Shown: piece after piece, positions 24,503 through 33,938 of the stretch
Layout of the letters: the number at the start of each line of letters is the position of its first letter
How positions within the stretch are numbered: position 1 is the stretch's first letter
Source: Pedobacter xixiisoli
Lineage (GTDB): Bacteria; Bacteroidota; Bacteroidia; Sphingobacteriales; Sphingobacteriaceae
Direction: 5' to 3'
Assembly (NCBI RefSeq): GCF_900215335.1
Contig: NZ_OCMT01000001.1
Location: 1,240,001-1,304,000, forward strand
Length of the DNA stretch: 64,000 bases
Program-made: the position numbers and the translations under genes
Notes under the pieces: generated by a model
What the model was told of the DNA's origin: nothing
What the model saw: only the letters and a program-made list of their open reading frames with translations
Database searches by the model: none

Positions 24503-24851
24503 CTTGGATTTTAATATTTCTCTTTGTTCTCTTTGATAATACTTAAAAACTTAGCGTTAAAAAAATAACGTAAAGAAAGAACAGAGTTTCGTTAAAGGCA
24601 CAAAGTCTTTCATATTCTCATTTATTACCCAAGCCCGAGTTATCTAAACCTGATGGAAATGGCAGCCCCGAAGAATGAGGGCTATAATGAACAGCAGGAC
24701 TTACGCTGATAAATGCTTGTATTTTGCTTTTCGAAAAATTAAATATACTATATACTGCTTTTTAGCTCTCCAAGTCCCAATATTTCTCAACAAAAACTTC
24801 AAGGCTACGGCTCAAGATGCTATCTTTACGGTTTAGTAAATTTTTAAGATT
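24503..24851. other. Non-coding spacer upstream of mutS
   Basis: These 349 bases hold no supported gene. They contain a CTCTTTGTTCTC/AAAGAACAGAG inverted pair (about 24529-24589) and the structured element at 24646-24705. No clear mutS promoter is visible. Confidence 0.6.
24646..24705. repeat. Structured spacer element, type CCYGAT, copy 1
   Basis: CCTG (24649-24652) pairs with CAGG (24695-24698), and AGCCC (24664-24668) with GGGCT (24679-24683) closes an inner hairpin. Between them lie GATGGAAATGG and ATAATGAACAG. The sequence order resembles the unit at 56141-56275. It is unusually GC-rich for this spacer. Confidence 0.5.
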
Positions 24852-27461
24852 TTGGCCAAAGCAAAAGAAACCGTTACCCCATTAATGCAGCAATACAATA
24901 CCATTAAGGCGAAATATCCTGGTGCGTTATTGTTATTTAGAGTAGGAGATTTTTACGAAACTTTTGGTGAGGATGCCATCAAAACGGCCCAGATTCTGGG
25001 CATTGTTTTAACCAAGCGTGGTACAGGGCCAAATGGGGCATTGGAATTGGCTGGTTTTCCGCATCATTCTTTAGAAAACTATCTTTCGAAATTGGTTAGG
25101 GCAGGGCAAAGGGTGGCGATTTGCGACCAGCTGGAAGATCCAAAAATGACCAAAACTATCGTAAAACGTGGAGTTACCGAGTTGGTTACACCTGGCGTTG
25201 CGTATAGTGACAATATCCTTAACCAAAAATCTAACAATTATCTTGCTGCTGTTTACTTTGAAAAAACAGGGATGGGGGTAGCCTTTTGTGATATTTCTAC
25301 GGGAGAGTTTCTGGTAGCACAAGGCAGCGCAGAGTATATAGATAAGCTTCTACAGAGCTTTAAACCTACAGAGGTAGTTTTCCAAAAAAGTAAACGCAGC
25401 GATTTCACTAGCCTATTTGGAGATAAGTTTTACACCTTTCATATAGACGATTGGGCATTTACAGAAGATTACGCTACGGAAGTTTTAACGAAACATTTCG
25501 AGGTTAATTCCCTAAAAGGATTTGGCGTAGACAAGCTGACTGCAGGTATTGTGGCCGCTGGTGTAATACTTTATTACTTAGGCGAAACTGAACATAGAAA
25601 TCTTCAACACATTACTTCTATTTCTCGTGTAGAGGAAGAAAAATACATGTGGCTAGACCGTTTTACTATTAGAAATTTGGAACTGGTAAGCTCGGCCAAC
25701 GATAATGCTGTAACCTTATTTGAGGTTTTAGATGAAACTTGTACACCAATGGGTGCAAGGCTGCTACACAAATGGATTATCATGCCTTTGAAGGAATTGA
25801 AGCCAATTCAGGAACGTTTGGGCATGGTAGATTACTTAGTTAAAAACGAAGTGCTTGCCGATGAACTATTGCAACACATTAAACCCATCGGCGATTTAGA
25901 GCGTTTGATTTCAAAGGTTGGCCTACAAAAGGCAGGTCCGAGGGAATTGTTGCAACTAAAACGTGCTCTAACGCATACCGAAGAGATTAAACGTTTAGCC
26001 GAAGCAAGTAAAAACCCATATTTAGAGGTTTTAGCTTCGCAGTTAAATCCTTGCAATACCATTAAAGATAAGCTAGAAAAAGAATTACAACCTGACCCGC
26101 CAGCTTTATTGGTAAAGGGAAATGTAATTGCGGATGGCGTTGATGAAGAACTCGACAGATTGCGTAAAATTGCTTTTGGCGGCAAAGAGTTTTTGGTAGA
26201 AATTCAACGTCGTGAGATAGAAAATACTGGAATTCCATCTTTAAAAATATCTTTTAACAATGTTTTTGGTTACTATTTAGAAGTTACGCATACGCATAAA
26301 GATAAAGTTCCAGAAAGCTGGATTCGTAAACAAACTTTGGTTAACGCAGAGCGATACATTACTCCTGAACTAAAGGAATATGAAGAGCAAATTTTAGGTG
26401 CCGAAGAAAAAATACAAGCTATCGAGGTTCGTTTATATAATGAATTGATGTACCAAGTGGCTCATTTCATTAAACCGATACAATTAAATGCCTATTTGGT
26501 AGCTCAGTTAGACGTTCTGTTGTGCTTTGCTCAATTGGCAACTAAAAATTATTACACCAAACCGGAACTTAACAACAAAAAAGAGCTAGATATTAAAGGT
26601 GGTCGCCACCCAGTAATTGAGAAGCGTTTGCCTGTCGGGGAAGAATACATTACTAACGACGTGTATTTGGATAACGACACGCAGCAAATCATGATGATTA
26701 CGGGTCCCAATATGTCGGGTAAGTCGGCAATTTTACGCCAAAGTGCTTTAATTGTTTTGATGGCGCAAATGGGTTGTTTTGTACCAGCGAAATCGGCTAC
26801 GATTGGTATTGTAGATAAGATTTTCACAAGGGTAGGTGCATCGGATAATCTTTCTAGTGGAGAAAGTACGTTCATGGTTGAGATGAATGAAACCGCTAGT
26901 ATCTTGAACAATATTTCAGACAGAAGCTTGATTTTATTGGATGAAATCGGTCGTGGTACGAGTACATATGATGGTATTTCTATTGCTTGGGCTATTGCGG
27001 AGTATCTGCACGAGCATCCAACGGCAAGACCTAAAACCTTGTTCGCCACGCACTACCACGAACTTAACGACTTGGAGAATACCATGAGTCGCATCAAGAA
27101 CTTTAACGTTACCAGTAAAGAATTACAGAACAAAATCATCTTTTTACGTAAGTTAGTTCCTGGTGGTAGCGAACATAGTTTCGGTATTCAAGTAGCAAAA
27201 ATGGCGGGCATGCCATCTAGGCTGATTGGTAGGGCTAACGAAATTTTGAAACGTTTAGAGATTGATAGAACCGAAGGACAAAGTATTAAGGATAGTATCA
27301 AGAAGGTTCAAAACCAAGCTTACCAATTACAAATGTTTGCTATTGACGACCCTGTATTAGTAAAAATCCGTGATTCGCTGAATAACTTAGATGTAAATAC
27401 GCTAACTCCGGTAGAAGCGTTATTAAAACTAGACGAGATTCAAAGATTGATAAAGAATTAA
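24852..27461 (+). CDS. mutS: DNA mismatch repair protein MutS
   Basis: The 869-residue protein is full-length MutS1, which recognises mismatches and recruits MutL. The mismatch-reading Phe-x-Glu motif is in [16 protein letters not shown] (domain I). The ATPase has Walker [14 protein letters not shown], the signature [14 protein letters not shown], Walker [14 protein letters not shown] and the H-loop FATHYHEL. The start is TTG at 24852 ([15 protein letters not shown]), because the next methionine would cut into the first domain. No mutL lies nearby. Confidence 0.97.
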   Translation: MAKAKETVTPLMQQYNTIKAKYPGALLLFRVGDFYETFGEDAIKTAQILGIVLTKRGTGPNGALELAGFPHHSLENYLSKLVRAGQRVAICDQLEDPKMTKTIVKRGVTELVTPGVAYSDNILNQKSNNYLAAVYFEKTGMGVAFCDISTGEFLVAQGSAEYIDKLLQSFKPTEVVFQKSKRSDFTSLFGDKFYTFHIDDWAFTEDYATEVLTKHFEVNSLKGFGVDKLTAGIVAAGVILYYLGETEHRNLQHITSISRVEEEKYMWLDRFTIRNLELVSSANDNAVTLFEVLDETCTPMGARLLHKWIIMPLKELKPIQERLGMVDYLVKNEVLADELLQHIKPIGDLERLISKVGLQKAGPRELLQLKRALTHTEEIKRLAEASKNPYLEVLASQLNPCNTIKDKLEKELQPDPPALLVKGNVIADGVDEELDRLRKIAFGGKEFLVEIQRREIENTGIPSLKISFNNVFGYYLEVTHTHKDKVPESWIRKQTLVNAERYITPELKEYEEQILGAEEKIQAIEVRLYNELMYQVAHFIKPIQLNAYLVAQLDVLLCFAQLATKNYYTKPELNNKKELDIKGGRHPVIEKRLPVGEEYITNDVYLDNDTQQIMMITGPNMSGKSAILRQSALIVLMAQMGCFVPAKSATIGIVDKIFTRVGASDNLSSGESTFMVEMNETASILNNISDRSLILLDEIGRGTSTYDGISIAWAIAEYLHEHPTARPKTLFATHYHELNDLENTMSRIKNFNVTSKELQNKIIFLRKLVPGGSEHSFGIQVAKMAGMPSRLIGRANEILKRLEIDRTEGQSIKDSIKKVQNQAYQLQMFAIDDPVLVKIRDSLNNLDVNTLTPVEALLKLDEIQRLIKN

Positions 27462-27530
27462 ATTTGTTATTGGTTACGAGTTACGGGTTATGAGTAGCTG
27501 CGTACAATTTTTAGAAAAACGAAGTTAGAT

Positions 27531-28028
27531 ATGCAGGCAGTAAGAAGAAGTTATTTATTATGGGCATTCACAATATTATTAACCATTCTCGCATCCTGCG
27601 GTTCTAGACGACATACCAGCGATACCAAAGCTGCTCGTGCTGCCGATGCGATGGCAAACCTGAAAAGCAAACCGCTTCATCGTTTTATCAATAGTTGGAC
27701 TGGCGTTAGGTATAAATTAGGTGGACTAGACAAAAGCGGTATCGACTGCTCTGGCTTTGCGCTTTTGCTTCAAAGAGACATCTATGGCAAATCACTTCCT
27801 CGTAGGTCAAGAGACCAAGCAGATGCTATCAAAAAAAGAAGTTTAGATAATTTAAAGGAAGGTGATTTAGTATTCTTCGCCTTTGGTGGTCGCGAGGTAG
27901 ACCATGTTGGCGTATACTTAAACAGCGGCTTTTTTGTACATGCATCTACCACTAGAGGAGTAATTATAGATGATTTGACCTTACCTGTTTACCAAAGAGC
28001 TATTGTTAAAACTGGAACCTTGAACTAA
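27531..28028 (+). CDS. NlpC/P60 family cell-wall hydrolase lipoprotein
   Basis: The 165-residue protein has a signal peptide ending in the lipobox LASC (C23), so it is probably lipid-anchored. The NlpC/P60 domain shows C73 in GIDCSGFALLL, H125 in VDHVGVYL and H137 in FVHAST, the catalytic Cys-His-His set. It likely cuts D-glutamyl-diaminopimelate bonds in peptidoglycan. Its last base overlaps the ATG of the redoxin gene that follows, so hydrolase and redoxins are probably one unit. Confidence 0.93.
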   Translation: MQAVRRSYLLWAFTILLTILASCGSRRHTSDTKAARAADAMANLKSKPLHRFINSWTGVRYKLGGLDKSGIDCSGFALLLQRDIYGKSLPRRSRDQADAIKKRSLDNLKEGDLVFFAFGGREVDHVGVYLNSGFFVHASTTRGVIIDDLTLPVYQRAIVKTGTLN

Positions 28029-28588
28029 TGAGACAATCTTTATTTATAATCATCGCTCTGCTAATTTTCACATTAACTACTAATGCACAAGAAGTTAAAA
28101 AAGTAGGAGACACCGTTAATACGATTCAGCTAACCAGCACTAAGGGTGATGTATACAATCTCAACAATCATAAACTGAAGGGTGCCATCGTTGTATTTAT
28201 GACGCCAAGCTGCGACCATTGTGTTGCTTACGAAAAAAGGGTATCTGCTTTGCATGAAACTTACAAAAAGAAAGGTTTTCCAGTGGTTGCAATTGGTCCT
28301 TATGGCGATAATGAGAAAGATTACCCTTATGATGCGATGTTAGCTATGAAGAAATTAGCGGAAGAGAAGATGTTTAGCTTTCCTTACTTAGCGGATGAGA
28401 AATTCAAATACACTTGGTTGTTCGAAATTAAGCAAACACCAAAAGCAGTTATTTTAAAGAAACTTAAAGAAGGTTATTTGGTTACTTATATCGGTAACAT
28501 AGATAATGAACCAGACGAAAAGCGAGTGCCTACGATGAAATATGTAGAAGACGAAGTGGACGAATTATTAGGGAAATCAGTTCAATAA
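28028..28588 (+). CDS. Periplasmic thioredoxin-fold protein (AhpC/TSA type)
   Basis: The 186-residue protein has a signal peptide (cleavage near TNAQ) and one thioredoxin domain. The active-site CxxC is C62-C65 in TPSCDHCVAYEKR. It resembles the protein at 29176-29790 in VSALHETYKKKGFPVVAIG and YIGNIDNEPD, but it lacks the C-terminal GCTIKWK. It probably reduces or reports on disulfides in the envelope. The partner is unknown. It overlaps the NlpC gene by one base and is followed after 12 bases by the TlpA-like gene. Confidence 0.85.
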   Translation: MRQSLFIIIALLIFTLTTNAQEVKKVGDTVNTIQLTSTKGDVYNLNNHKLKGAIVVFMTPSCDHCVAYEKRVSALHETYKKKGFPVVAIGPYGDNEKDYPYDAMLAMKKLAEEKMFSFPYLADEKFKYTWLFEIKQTPKAVILKKLKEGYLVTYIGNIDNEPDEKRVPTMKYVEDEVDELLGKSVQ

Positions 28589-28600
28589 GTAATCAGAGCT

Positions 28601-29077
28601 ATGCAAAAGTGTATCGTAACAATTCTATTGATTTTAGCAGGACATAGTGTTAATGCACAAGTTAAATTACTAACTTTAAATGAATTAGAACAAAGAGCAG
28701 CTAAAGGAAAAGACACTACATATGTGGTTAATTTTTGGGCAACTTGGTGTGGACCTTGTGTAGAAGAACTACCTTATTTTGAAAGACTGAATAATGAAAA
28801 TGCAAAAAAACCTTTTAAGGTAATACTGATGAGCTTAGATTTTAAATCTAAACTAAAAACAGATGTGATACCTTTTGTGGCAAAGCATAAGATCAAATCG
28901 GAGGTTTATGTGGTTAACGAAACAGACCAACAAAAATTCATTGACCGTGTAGATAAAAATTGGTCTGGTGCATTGCCAGCAACCTTAATTTTAAACACTG
29001 ATAAAAAAGTACGAGCATTTTACGAACAAGCATTTACATATAGTGAACTATTAAAAGCAGTAGAAACTCATAAATAA
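28601..29077 (+). CDS. TlpA-like thiol-disulfide oxidoreductase
   Basis: The 158-residue secreted protein has a signal peptide (cleaved after NAQ near residue 20) and the classical active site NFWATWCGPCVEELPYF with C50 and C53. TlpA/ResA-type proteins keep periplasmic thiols reduced, often for cytochrome c maturation. No cytochrome biogenesis gene is adjacent. It is the middle of three redoxin genes. The downstream one is separated by the repeat at 29087-29144. Confidence 0.9.
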   Translation: MQKCIVTILLILAGHSVNAQVKLLTLNELEQRAAKGKDTTYVVNFWATWCGPCVEELPYFERLNNENAKKPFKVILMSLDFKSKLKTDVIPFVAKHKIKSEVYVVNETDQQKFIDRVDKNWSGALPATLILNTDKKVRAFYEQAFTYSELLKAVETHK

Positions 29078-29086
29078 AAAAAGCGA

Positions 29087-29144
29087 ACCACCTAAGCAAC
29101 CTTAGTACATTTTAGTCTTTATTTTCTTACGTATCTAAGGTGGT
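29087..29144. repeat. Imperfect inverted repeat, ACCACCTAAG type
   Basis: ACCACCTAAGCAACCTTAG (29087-29105) pairs imperfectly with CTTACGTATCTAAGGTGGT (29126-29144). A related half, AAGGTATCTAAGGTG, appears at 60289-60303. It separates two redoxin genes. Confidence 0.65.
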
Positions 29145-29175
29145 ATAAAAATTCATCAATTAAATAATTATCGAT

Positions 29176-29790
29176 ATGAAAAAGTTATTATTAGCATGTT
29201 TGAACATATTATTGGCAACTGCAGTAAATGCTCAAATTGGTTACCAAGTGGGCGATTTAGCATCAGATTTTAATTTAAAAAATGTAGATGGAAAGAACGT
29301 TTCCTTAGCGAGCTACAAGAACGCTAAAGGTTATATTGTTGTATTTACTTGTAATACTTGTCCAGTTTCTAAGGCTTACGAAACTAGAGTAGAAGCACTA
29401 AGCAAAATGTACGCTGTCAAAGGATATCCTGTGGTAGCAATAAATACTAATGACCCTGTTGCTTCTCCTGGCGATACTTATGAAAAAATGCAGGAAAGAG
29501 CGAAAGAAAAAGGTTTCAGCTTTGCTTATTTATTAGACCCAGACCACGTTTACACTAAAAAATATGGTGCACAACGTACACCTCATGTATTCGTGTTGCA
29601 AAAAACAGCAAAAGGCAATGAAGTAGCCTATATCGGCGCTATTGACAACGACCAACAAGAGGCAAATGCACAAAGAGATAACTACGTGCAAAATGCGGTA
29701 AATCAATTATTAAAAGGAGAGAAGCCTGCCTTAACATCAACTAAAGCCATTGGCTGTACCATTAAATGGAAAAAGGAAGTAAGTAAATAA
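29176..29790 (+). CDS. Secreted redoxin with C-terminal GCTIKWK motif
   Basis: The 204-residue protein has a signal peptide and a peroxiredoxin-like thioredoxin fold. The CxxC is C59-C62 in FTCNTCPVSKAYE. A third cysteine sits near the end, C194 in AIGCTIKWK, a hallmark of this AhpC/TSA subfamily and possibly a resolving residue. RTPHVFVLQ supplies the cis-proline region. It is a paralogue of the protein at 28028-28588. The exact reductant and substrate are unknown. Confidence 0.88.
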   Translation: MKKLLLACLNILLATAVNAQIGYQVGDLASDFNLKNVDGKNVSLASYKNAKGYIVVFTCNTCPVSKAYETRVEALSKMYAVKGYPVVAINTNDPVASPGDTYEKMQERAKEKGFSFAYLLDPDHVYTKKYGAQRTPHVFVLQKTAKGNEVAYIGAIDNDQQEANAQRDNYVQNAVNQLLKGEKPALTSTKAIGCTIKWKKEVSK

Positions 29791-29809
29791 TTTTCTTTTG
29801 AATAAGGAT

Positions 29810-29859
29810 AAAAGAGCAAAGAATAAGGATGCGTTGATGTCTTTAATCTTTGCTTTTTA
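29810..29859. terminator. Probable bidirectional terminator
   Basis: AAAAGAGCAAAGAATAAGGA and TCTTTAATCTTTGCTTTTTA are largely complementary with a ten-base loop, and a T-rich run follows on the plus strand. It lies at the convergent junction of the redoxin gene and the gene at 29857-31764. Confidence 0.65.
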
Positions 29860-31764
29860 TTTTTTAATCACTTTCATTGCTAGTGTGATTCTAATTCTAT
29901 CGTTACTCGCTACTTCATTTACAAAATTCTCGAAACCTTCATAATCACTAGGTTCGAAAATACCGTCTTTCATCACTAATTTTCGGTAATAAAACAACTT
30001 GCCATCTTTCATTTTTATCTCGGCAAAGTAGGTTCCAAACTTACTCGTTACTTCCATTATTTTTGGTAGAAATACTGGTATAATATTTTCATCCAACTTA
30101 AAGGAAATACTGTCTATATCTGTGTAACCACGTTTCAATTCCAATGGCAAGGTTCTATTACGTACTGATGGTACCGAACGTTTTAGATTAAATACATTTG
30201 GCGTAAAGCTGATTCTGTCGTTGCCTGCAGTAGCGTAACTATCGATAGTTACAGATAATTTCTCGGTAAAACGTGGAACATCATTATCAGCCACTAAATC
30301 TATTGAAGTAAATTCTATGTTATTAATGTCGTAAAGATATTTTAACTGTTTTTGCTTTTCCGCTGGAGATTTTTTGGTTAAGAAGTAATGATTGTCGAAT
30401 TGCGAACCATCAAATTTGGTAAGCAAGCTTCCCGTAACCTTTCCGTCCTTAGATAGAGACAAGTCTGCAGTACGAACCTGTTGACTATTTAACGCTTCGA
30501 ACTTTGGTGTTTTCATCAATTTACCACCATCTTTGGTACAAGCTAAAACCCATCTGTCATCAGTAAAAGACCCTAAATAACCAAAAGGGGCGTCTTGACT
30601 GGTGCACTCTAACCAAGTAATATCGCCATTAAGTGGCAAGCATAAAATGATGTGGTTACCTTGCTCCATACTGGCAAAAGATGGCAATAAATCAGTTTTT
30701 TGTTCTCCTGCTTGTACCACACAATAGTAAGATTCAATACCCACGGCTTCTAATAAAGCTTGCATATAATTCACTAAAGCCTTACAGTCTCCATAGCCTA
30801 ATCTATCAACTTCAGCAGCTTTTATAGGTTGAAAACCTCCAATTCCTATCTGTACACTAATGTAACGGATCTTTTTTTGGAAGTATTCATAAATCTTTTT
30901 CGCTTTTGCTTTATCGGTAGTTTCTTCCTTTACTAAATCTTTGACAAACTGAATTGTTTCTACGGGCAAAACACGTCTATCTTTCAGTAAATAATCGTAA
31001 CTGAGTTTCCCTAAACCTTCCCAATCTGTATAGTTCCCTTTAAAATTATAATAGCTGAAATTTTTGGGAGCCACTTTTATAGACATAAAATAAGTATCTG
31101 GATTTGGAGAATAGGGTTCATGTTTTAAAGCATTAACTCCCTCGACTTTCCAAATTATACTTTTCTGTTTTTCCGAATTAACCTCTTCTGCTTTGCCTTT
31201 GTAATTTTGTGCAAATACTCGAATTTCATCCGCAGTACTATAAATAAATTGATAACTGCTTTTCTCTACCGCAATATCAAAACCAGCAATAGGTCTCCAA
31301 TCGGGGATAATTAGGTTTTGCTTATTTCTAATTTCGTAAGTATATACAATGGTGTAGGGATAACTATTTACCTGTGGAATATAGTATTTAACCCTACTAT
31401 CCTCAAATAAGGAAAAGTCATTTACAGCGCTTTCGTCTTTAAAATTACTTAACGAAAACTTACCCATCTGTTTTCCAAATTCATCATAAATTTCGCCTTT
31501 GGCAGATTTTATAGAAATATTCTTATCGTAAAATAATGCTAGTTGTGCTTGTCTTTCACCATTTTTATTAAGCACGGTTATGGCTTTGTTAATGCTCAAC
31601 AGAACATTATCGGCAGAACGCATATCTACAACAGTTTTGCTATCTCTCACAACGGCGTGGGCTCTGTTTTTTAAGGAAGCAGGAATTTGATCGACGGCGT
31701 AATTTTGAGCTTTAGTCAAAAATGTAAATCCCAGTAGCGCAAATAATAAACTAAAATTTTTCAT
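29857..31764 (-). CDS. DUF3857/transglutaminase-fold secreted protein, catalytic form
   Basis: The 635-residue protein has a signal peptide, an N-terminal DUF3857 beta domain (about 30-240), and a transglutaminase-like core in which C327 (GYGDCKALVNY), H371 (GNHIILCLP) and E386 (TWLEC) sit where the Cys-His-Asp triad is expected. A C-terminal beta domain follows. Such proteins are common in Bacteroidota and may act on envelope peptides or scaffolds. Their substrate is not known. It overlaps the stop of its upstream neighbour by one base, so the two related proteins are made together. Confidence 0.87.
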   Translation of the reverse strand: MKNFSLLFALLGFTFLTKAQNYAVDQIPASLKNRAHAVVRDSKTVVDMRSADNVLLSINKAITVLNKNGERQAQLALFYDKNISIKSAKGEIYDEFGKQMGKFSLSNFKDESAVNDFSLFEDSRVKYYIPQVNSYPYTIVYTYEIRNKQNLIIPDWRPIAGFDIAVEKSSYQFIYSTADEIRVFAQNYKGKAEEVNSEKQKSIIWKVEGVNALKHEPYSPNPDTYFMSIKVAPKNFSYYNFKGNYTDWEGLGKLSYDYLLKDRRVLPVETIQFVKDLVKEETTDKAKAKKIYEYFQKKIRYISVQIGIGGFQPIKAAEVDRLGYGDCKALVNYMQALLEAVGIESYYCVVQAGEQKTDLLPSFASMEQGNHIILCLPLNGDITWLECTSQDAPFGYLGSFTDDRWVLACTKDGGKLMKTPKFEALNSQQVRTADLSLSKDGKVTGSLLTKFDGSQFDNHYFLTKKSPAEKQKQLKYLYDINNIEFTSIDLVADNDVPRFTEKLSVTIDSYATAGNDRISFTPNVFNLKRSVPSVRNRTLPLELKRGYTDIDSISFKLDENIIPVFLPKIMEVTSKFGTYFAEIKMKDGKLFYYRKLVMKDGIFEPSDYEGFENFVNEVASNDRIRITLAMKVIKK

Positions 31765-33740
31765 TAGTTTGATTTACTAAACAATACATCCATTTTTTGA
31801 ACTTGGATGATTTGGTTATAAAATTCTTTCAAATAATGATATTCTTCGGAAGTATAAATGGCTTTGCTAAACAACAACTGTTGGTTAACTGTTAAGTTCT
31901 TATCTAACAAGTTGGTTTGAAGTAGATATCTTCCACCGAGATTTGGCAGTGCTATAGAAACATCCTTCGGCTGTTCTTTCAGTTTAAAGTTATCAGGCAA
32001 TGTAATGCTAATTGCAATTCGTTCTTCACTAGCCGAACCTAAATCTACCGGATAATTTCTTTCATTCAGTTTAAACGGATTCCTTCTTATCGGATTGATA
32101 AAGAATGGATTGAAGTGATTATCGTTTTGTCCAGCATTGCCGATGGTAAATTCCACTTGATATGCTTCCACCAATGCATTTTCTACACTGTCGAGATTAC
32201 TAATTTTAAAATCCTTGATTTTAATGTTGGTCAAACGTTCATCCAATTTTTCTACATATTCGTCAATAGATGAATATTTTTTGATTTCCTTTCTGGTGTT
32301 CAAAGCGTTAAATCCAGATCCAACAGTGGTGATGGTGCCAATGATCTTACCATCTTCGGTTAACTTTCCAATTAAACTGTGTGTACTAGAACTTCTTTTT
32401 GCAGCCTTCATATCTATCCAATACGATGGTTTTTTCAAATTGATGACCCTGCCTTGGTCATTAATACATCGCAATGGAAGCAAACCAAACGGAGCTAGAG
32501 GTTCGCTGGCATCCAACAGATAACTTTTTTCTCCTATATTAACCTTAGCTACTACATAATTAAAATCACTGATGATAGGATAGAGCTTGTTAACCGTGCC
32601 ATTATCTCTAGTAGAAAGCATTACCGCTTCTACATCAAAATTAGCTGCAGATAGTGCAGAAATTAGTGCAAAATTAATATCCGCTACATTTCCGCTTCTC
32701 TTTTCTATCACTTCTTTAACGCTGGTTTCACTATATTTCCCATAATAGTTGTTCCACTTTATTTGTTTTTTGATGTACTCAAATATCGCTTTAGCTTTTT
32801 GTAGTTCATCTGTGTGTCCTGCAATCAGATTTGGAACAATCGTTTTGAAAACATCTTTTCGCTTCATCTGACCCCCAAAGTCTTTATTTGAAGTCAGCTC
32901 ATAATCAATATCTCTCCATGACTTCGTATATTTTTGGGTAGAGCCTGTTAAGTAGTGTACTTCTTCTAACTCAAAATAAATTGCCGACTTATAGTTTGAA
33001 GGCGCCGTCATGTAATCTTCTTCCAAGAAAGCCGGTACATCTTTCATATTATAGGTAAGCTTAGAGCAATCCATATCTTTCCCTGCAATGCGTAAACAGC
33101 CAGAACTTAACTCCGCTTTATTGTCTGATAACTTATAAAAACCTCTCAACGTTACATTGTACTTATAATTAGCAGGAATATAAGCAACGTAAGTGCTGTT
33201 TAATTTCGGAATATCTGATTGAAAATTCCAAGTTCTAAAATTGAATAAATATGGACTTTCAATGGTGTATTGATATTCGATGATAGAATGTTCTCTGATG
33301 TTGGGAAAGGTAAACTTGGCTAAAGTGATATATTTAGATTTCTCCTCGTTAAACAAAGCCTTGTTAGACATCTCGCTTTCTTCTAAAACGCCATTCTTAA
33401 CATTAAAAGTAGAAGCCTTAAGTCCCGAAAGGTATTCTTGGTCATCATTGCCTGAGCCATTTTTATAAATTGGAATAATGATGTTGGCAGCATCAAATCC
33501 TTCTTTATTAAACAACTTGATGCGAGCGTGGTAATTAAAAACCAACTTCATCCGTCCTGTTTCCGAGTCGAAAGAAAGTCGCGAATTGCCCTGTTCATTT
33601 AAAAAAACAGCATTAGCATTGCTGTCAATTTTATTTCTGTCGAAAGAAAGTTCTTCGTTAGTTATTTTCCCAAATTCAAAATCTTGGGAATTAGCAAAGA
33701 AAGGGATGAGTAAAAGAAAGATAAATAGAGTTTTGCGCAT
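31764..33740 (-). CDS. DUF3857/transglutaminase-fold protein without catalytic residues
   Basis: The 658-residue secreted protein (signal peptide ending near ANSQ) has the same layout as the protein at 29857-31764. Its core reads KRSGNVADINFAL, with V352 in place of the catalytic cysteine, and FNYVVAKV, with no histidine at the second position. Only D410 (YLLDASEP) remains of a triad. It is probably a binding or scaffold partner of the active-type protein encoded by the next gene. The two overlap by one base. Confidence 0.85.
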   Translation of the reverse strand: MRKTLFIFLLLIPFFANSQDFEFGKITNEELSFDRNKIDSNANAVFLNEQGNSRLSFDSETGRMKLVFNYHARIKLFNKEGFDAANIIIPIYKNGSGNDDQEYLSGLKASTFNVKNGVLEESEMSNKALFNEEKSKYITLAKFTFPNIREHSIIEYQYTIESPYLFNFRTWNFQSDIPKLNSTYVAYIPANYKYNVTLRGFYKLSDNKAELSSGCLRIAGKDMDCSKLTYNMKDVPAFLEEDYMTAPSNYKSAIYFELEEVHYLTGSTQKYTKSWRDIDYELTSNKDFGGQMKRKDVFKTIVPNLIAGHTDELQKAKAIFEYIKKQIKWNNYYGKYSETSVKEVIEKRSGNVADINFALISALSAANFDVEAVMLSTRDNGTVNKLYPIISDFNYVVAKVNIGEKSYLLDASEPLAPFGLLPLRCINDQGRVINLKKPSYWIDMKAAKRSSSTHSLIGKLTEDGKIIGTITTVGSGFNALNTRKEIKKYSSIDEYVEKLDERLTNIKIKDFKISNLDSVENALVEAYQVEFTIGNAGQNDNHFNPFFINPIRRNPFKLNERNYPVDLGSASEERIAISITLPDNFKLKEQPKDVSIALPNLGGRYLLQTNLLDKNLTVNQQLLFSKAIYTSEEYHYLKEFYNQIIQVQKMDVLFSKSN

Positions 33741-33938
33741 AAATGATTTAGATGATTTTGCATTGCAATTTAATGCAAGTAGATTAAATATTCTATATTT
33801 TTCATAGCTTTTTTAAGTTAAAAAGAGAAAGTACGCTAGGTTTTTAGCAATTTTGGCTAGAATAATTCCTTGTATGAAATCGATACTAATAATTTGTTGA
33901 TTGAGTTTTCATCATACAATGAAAAAATAGATAAACTG

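Noticed and set aside
26552..27049. 165-codon minus-strand frame
   Set aside because: It is antisense to the MutS ATPase domain, whose motifs are intact.
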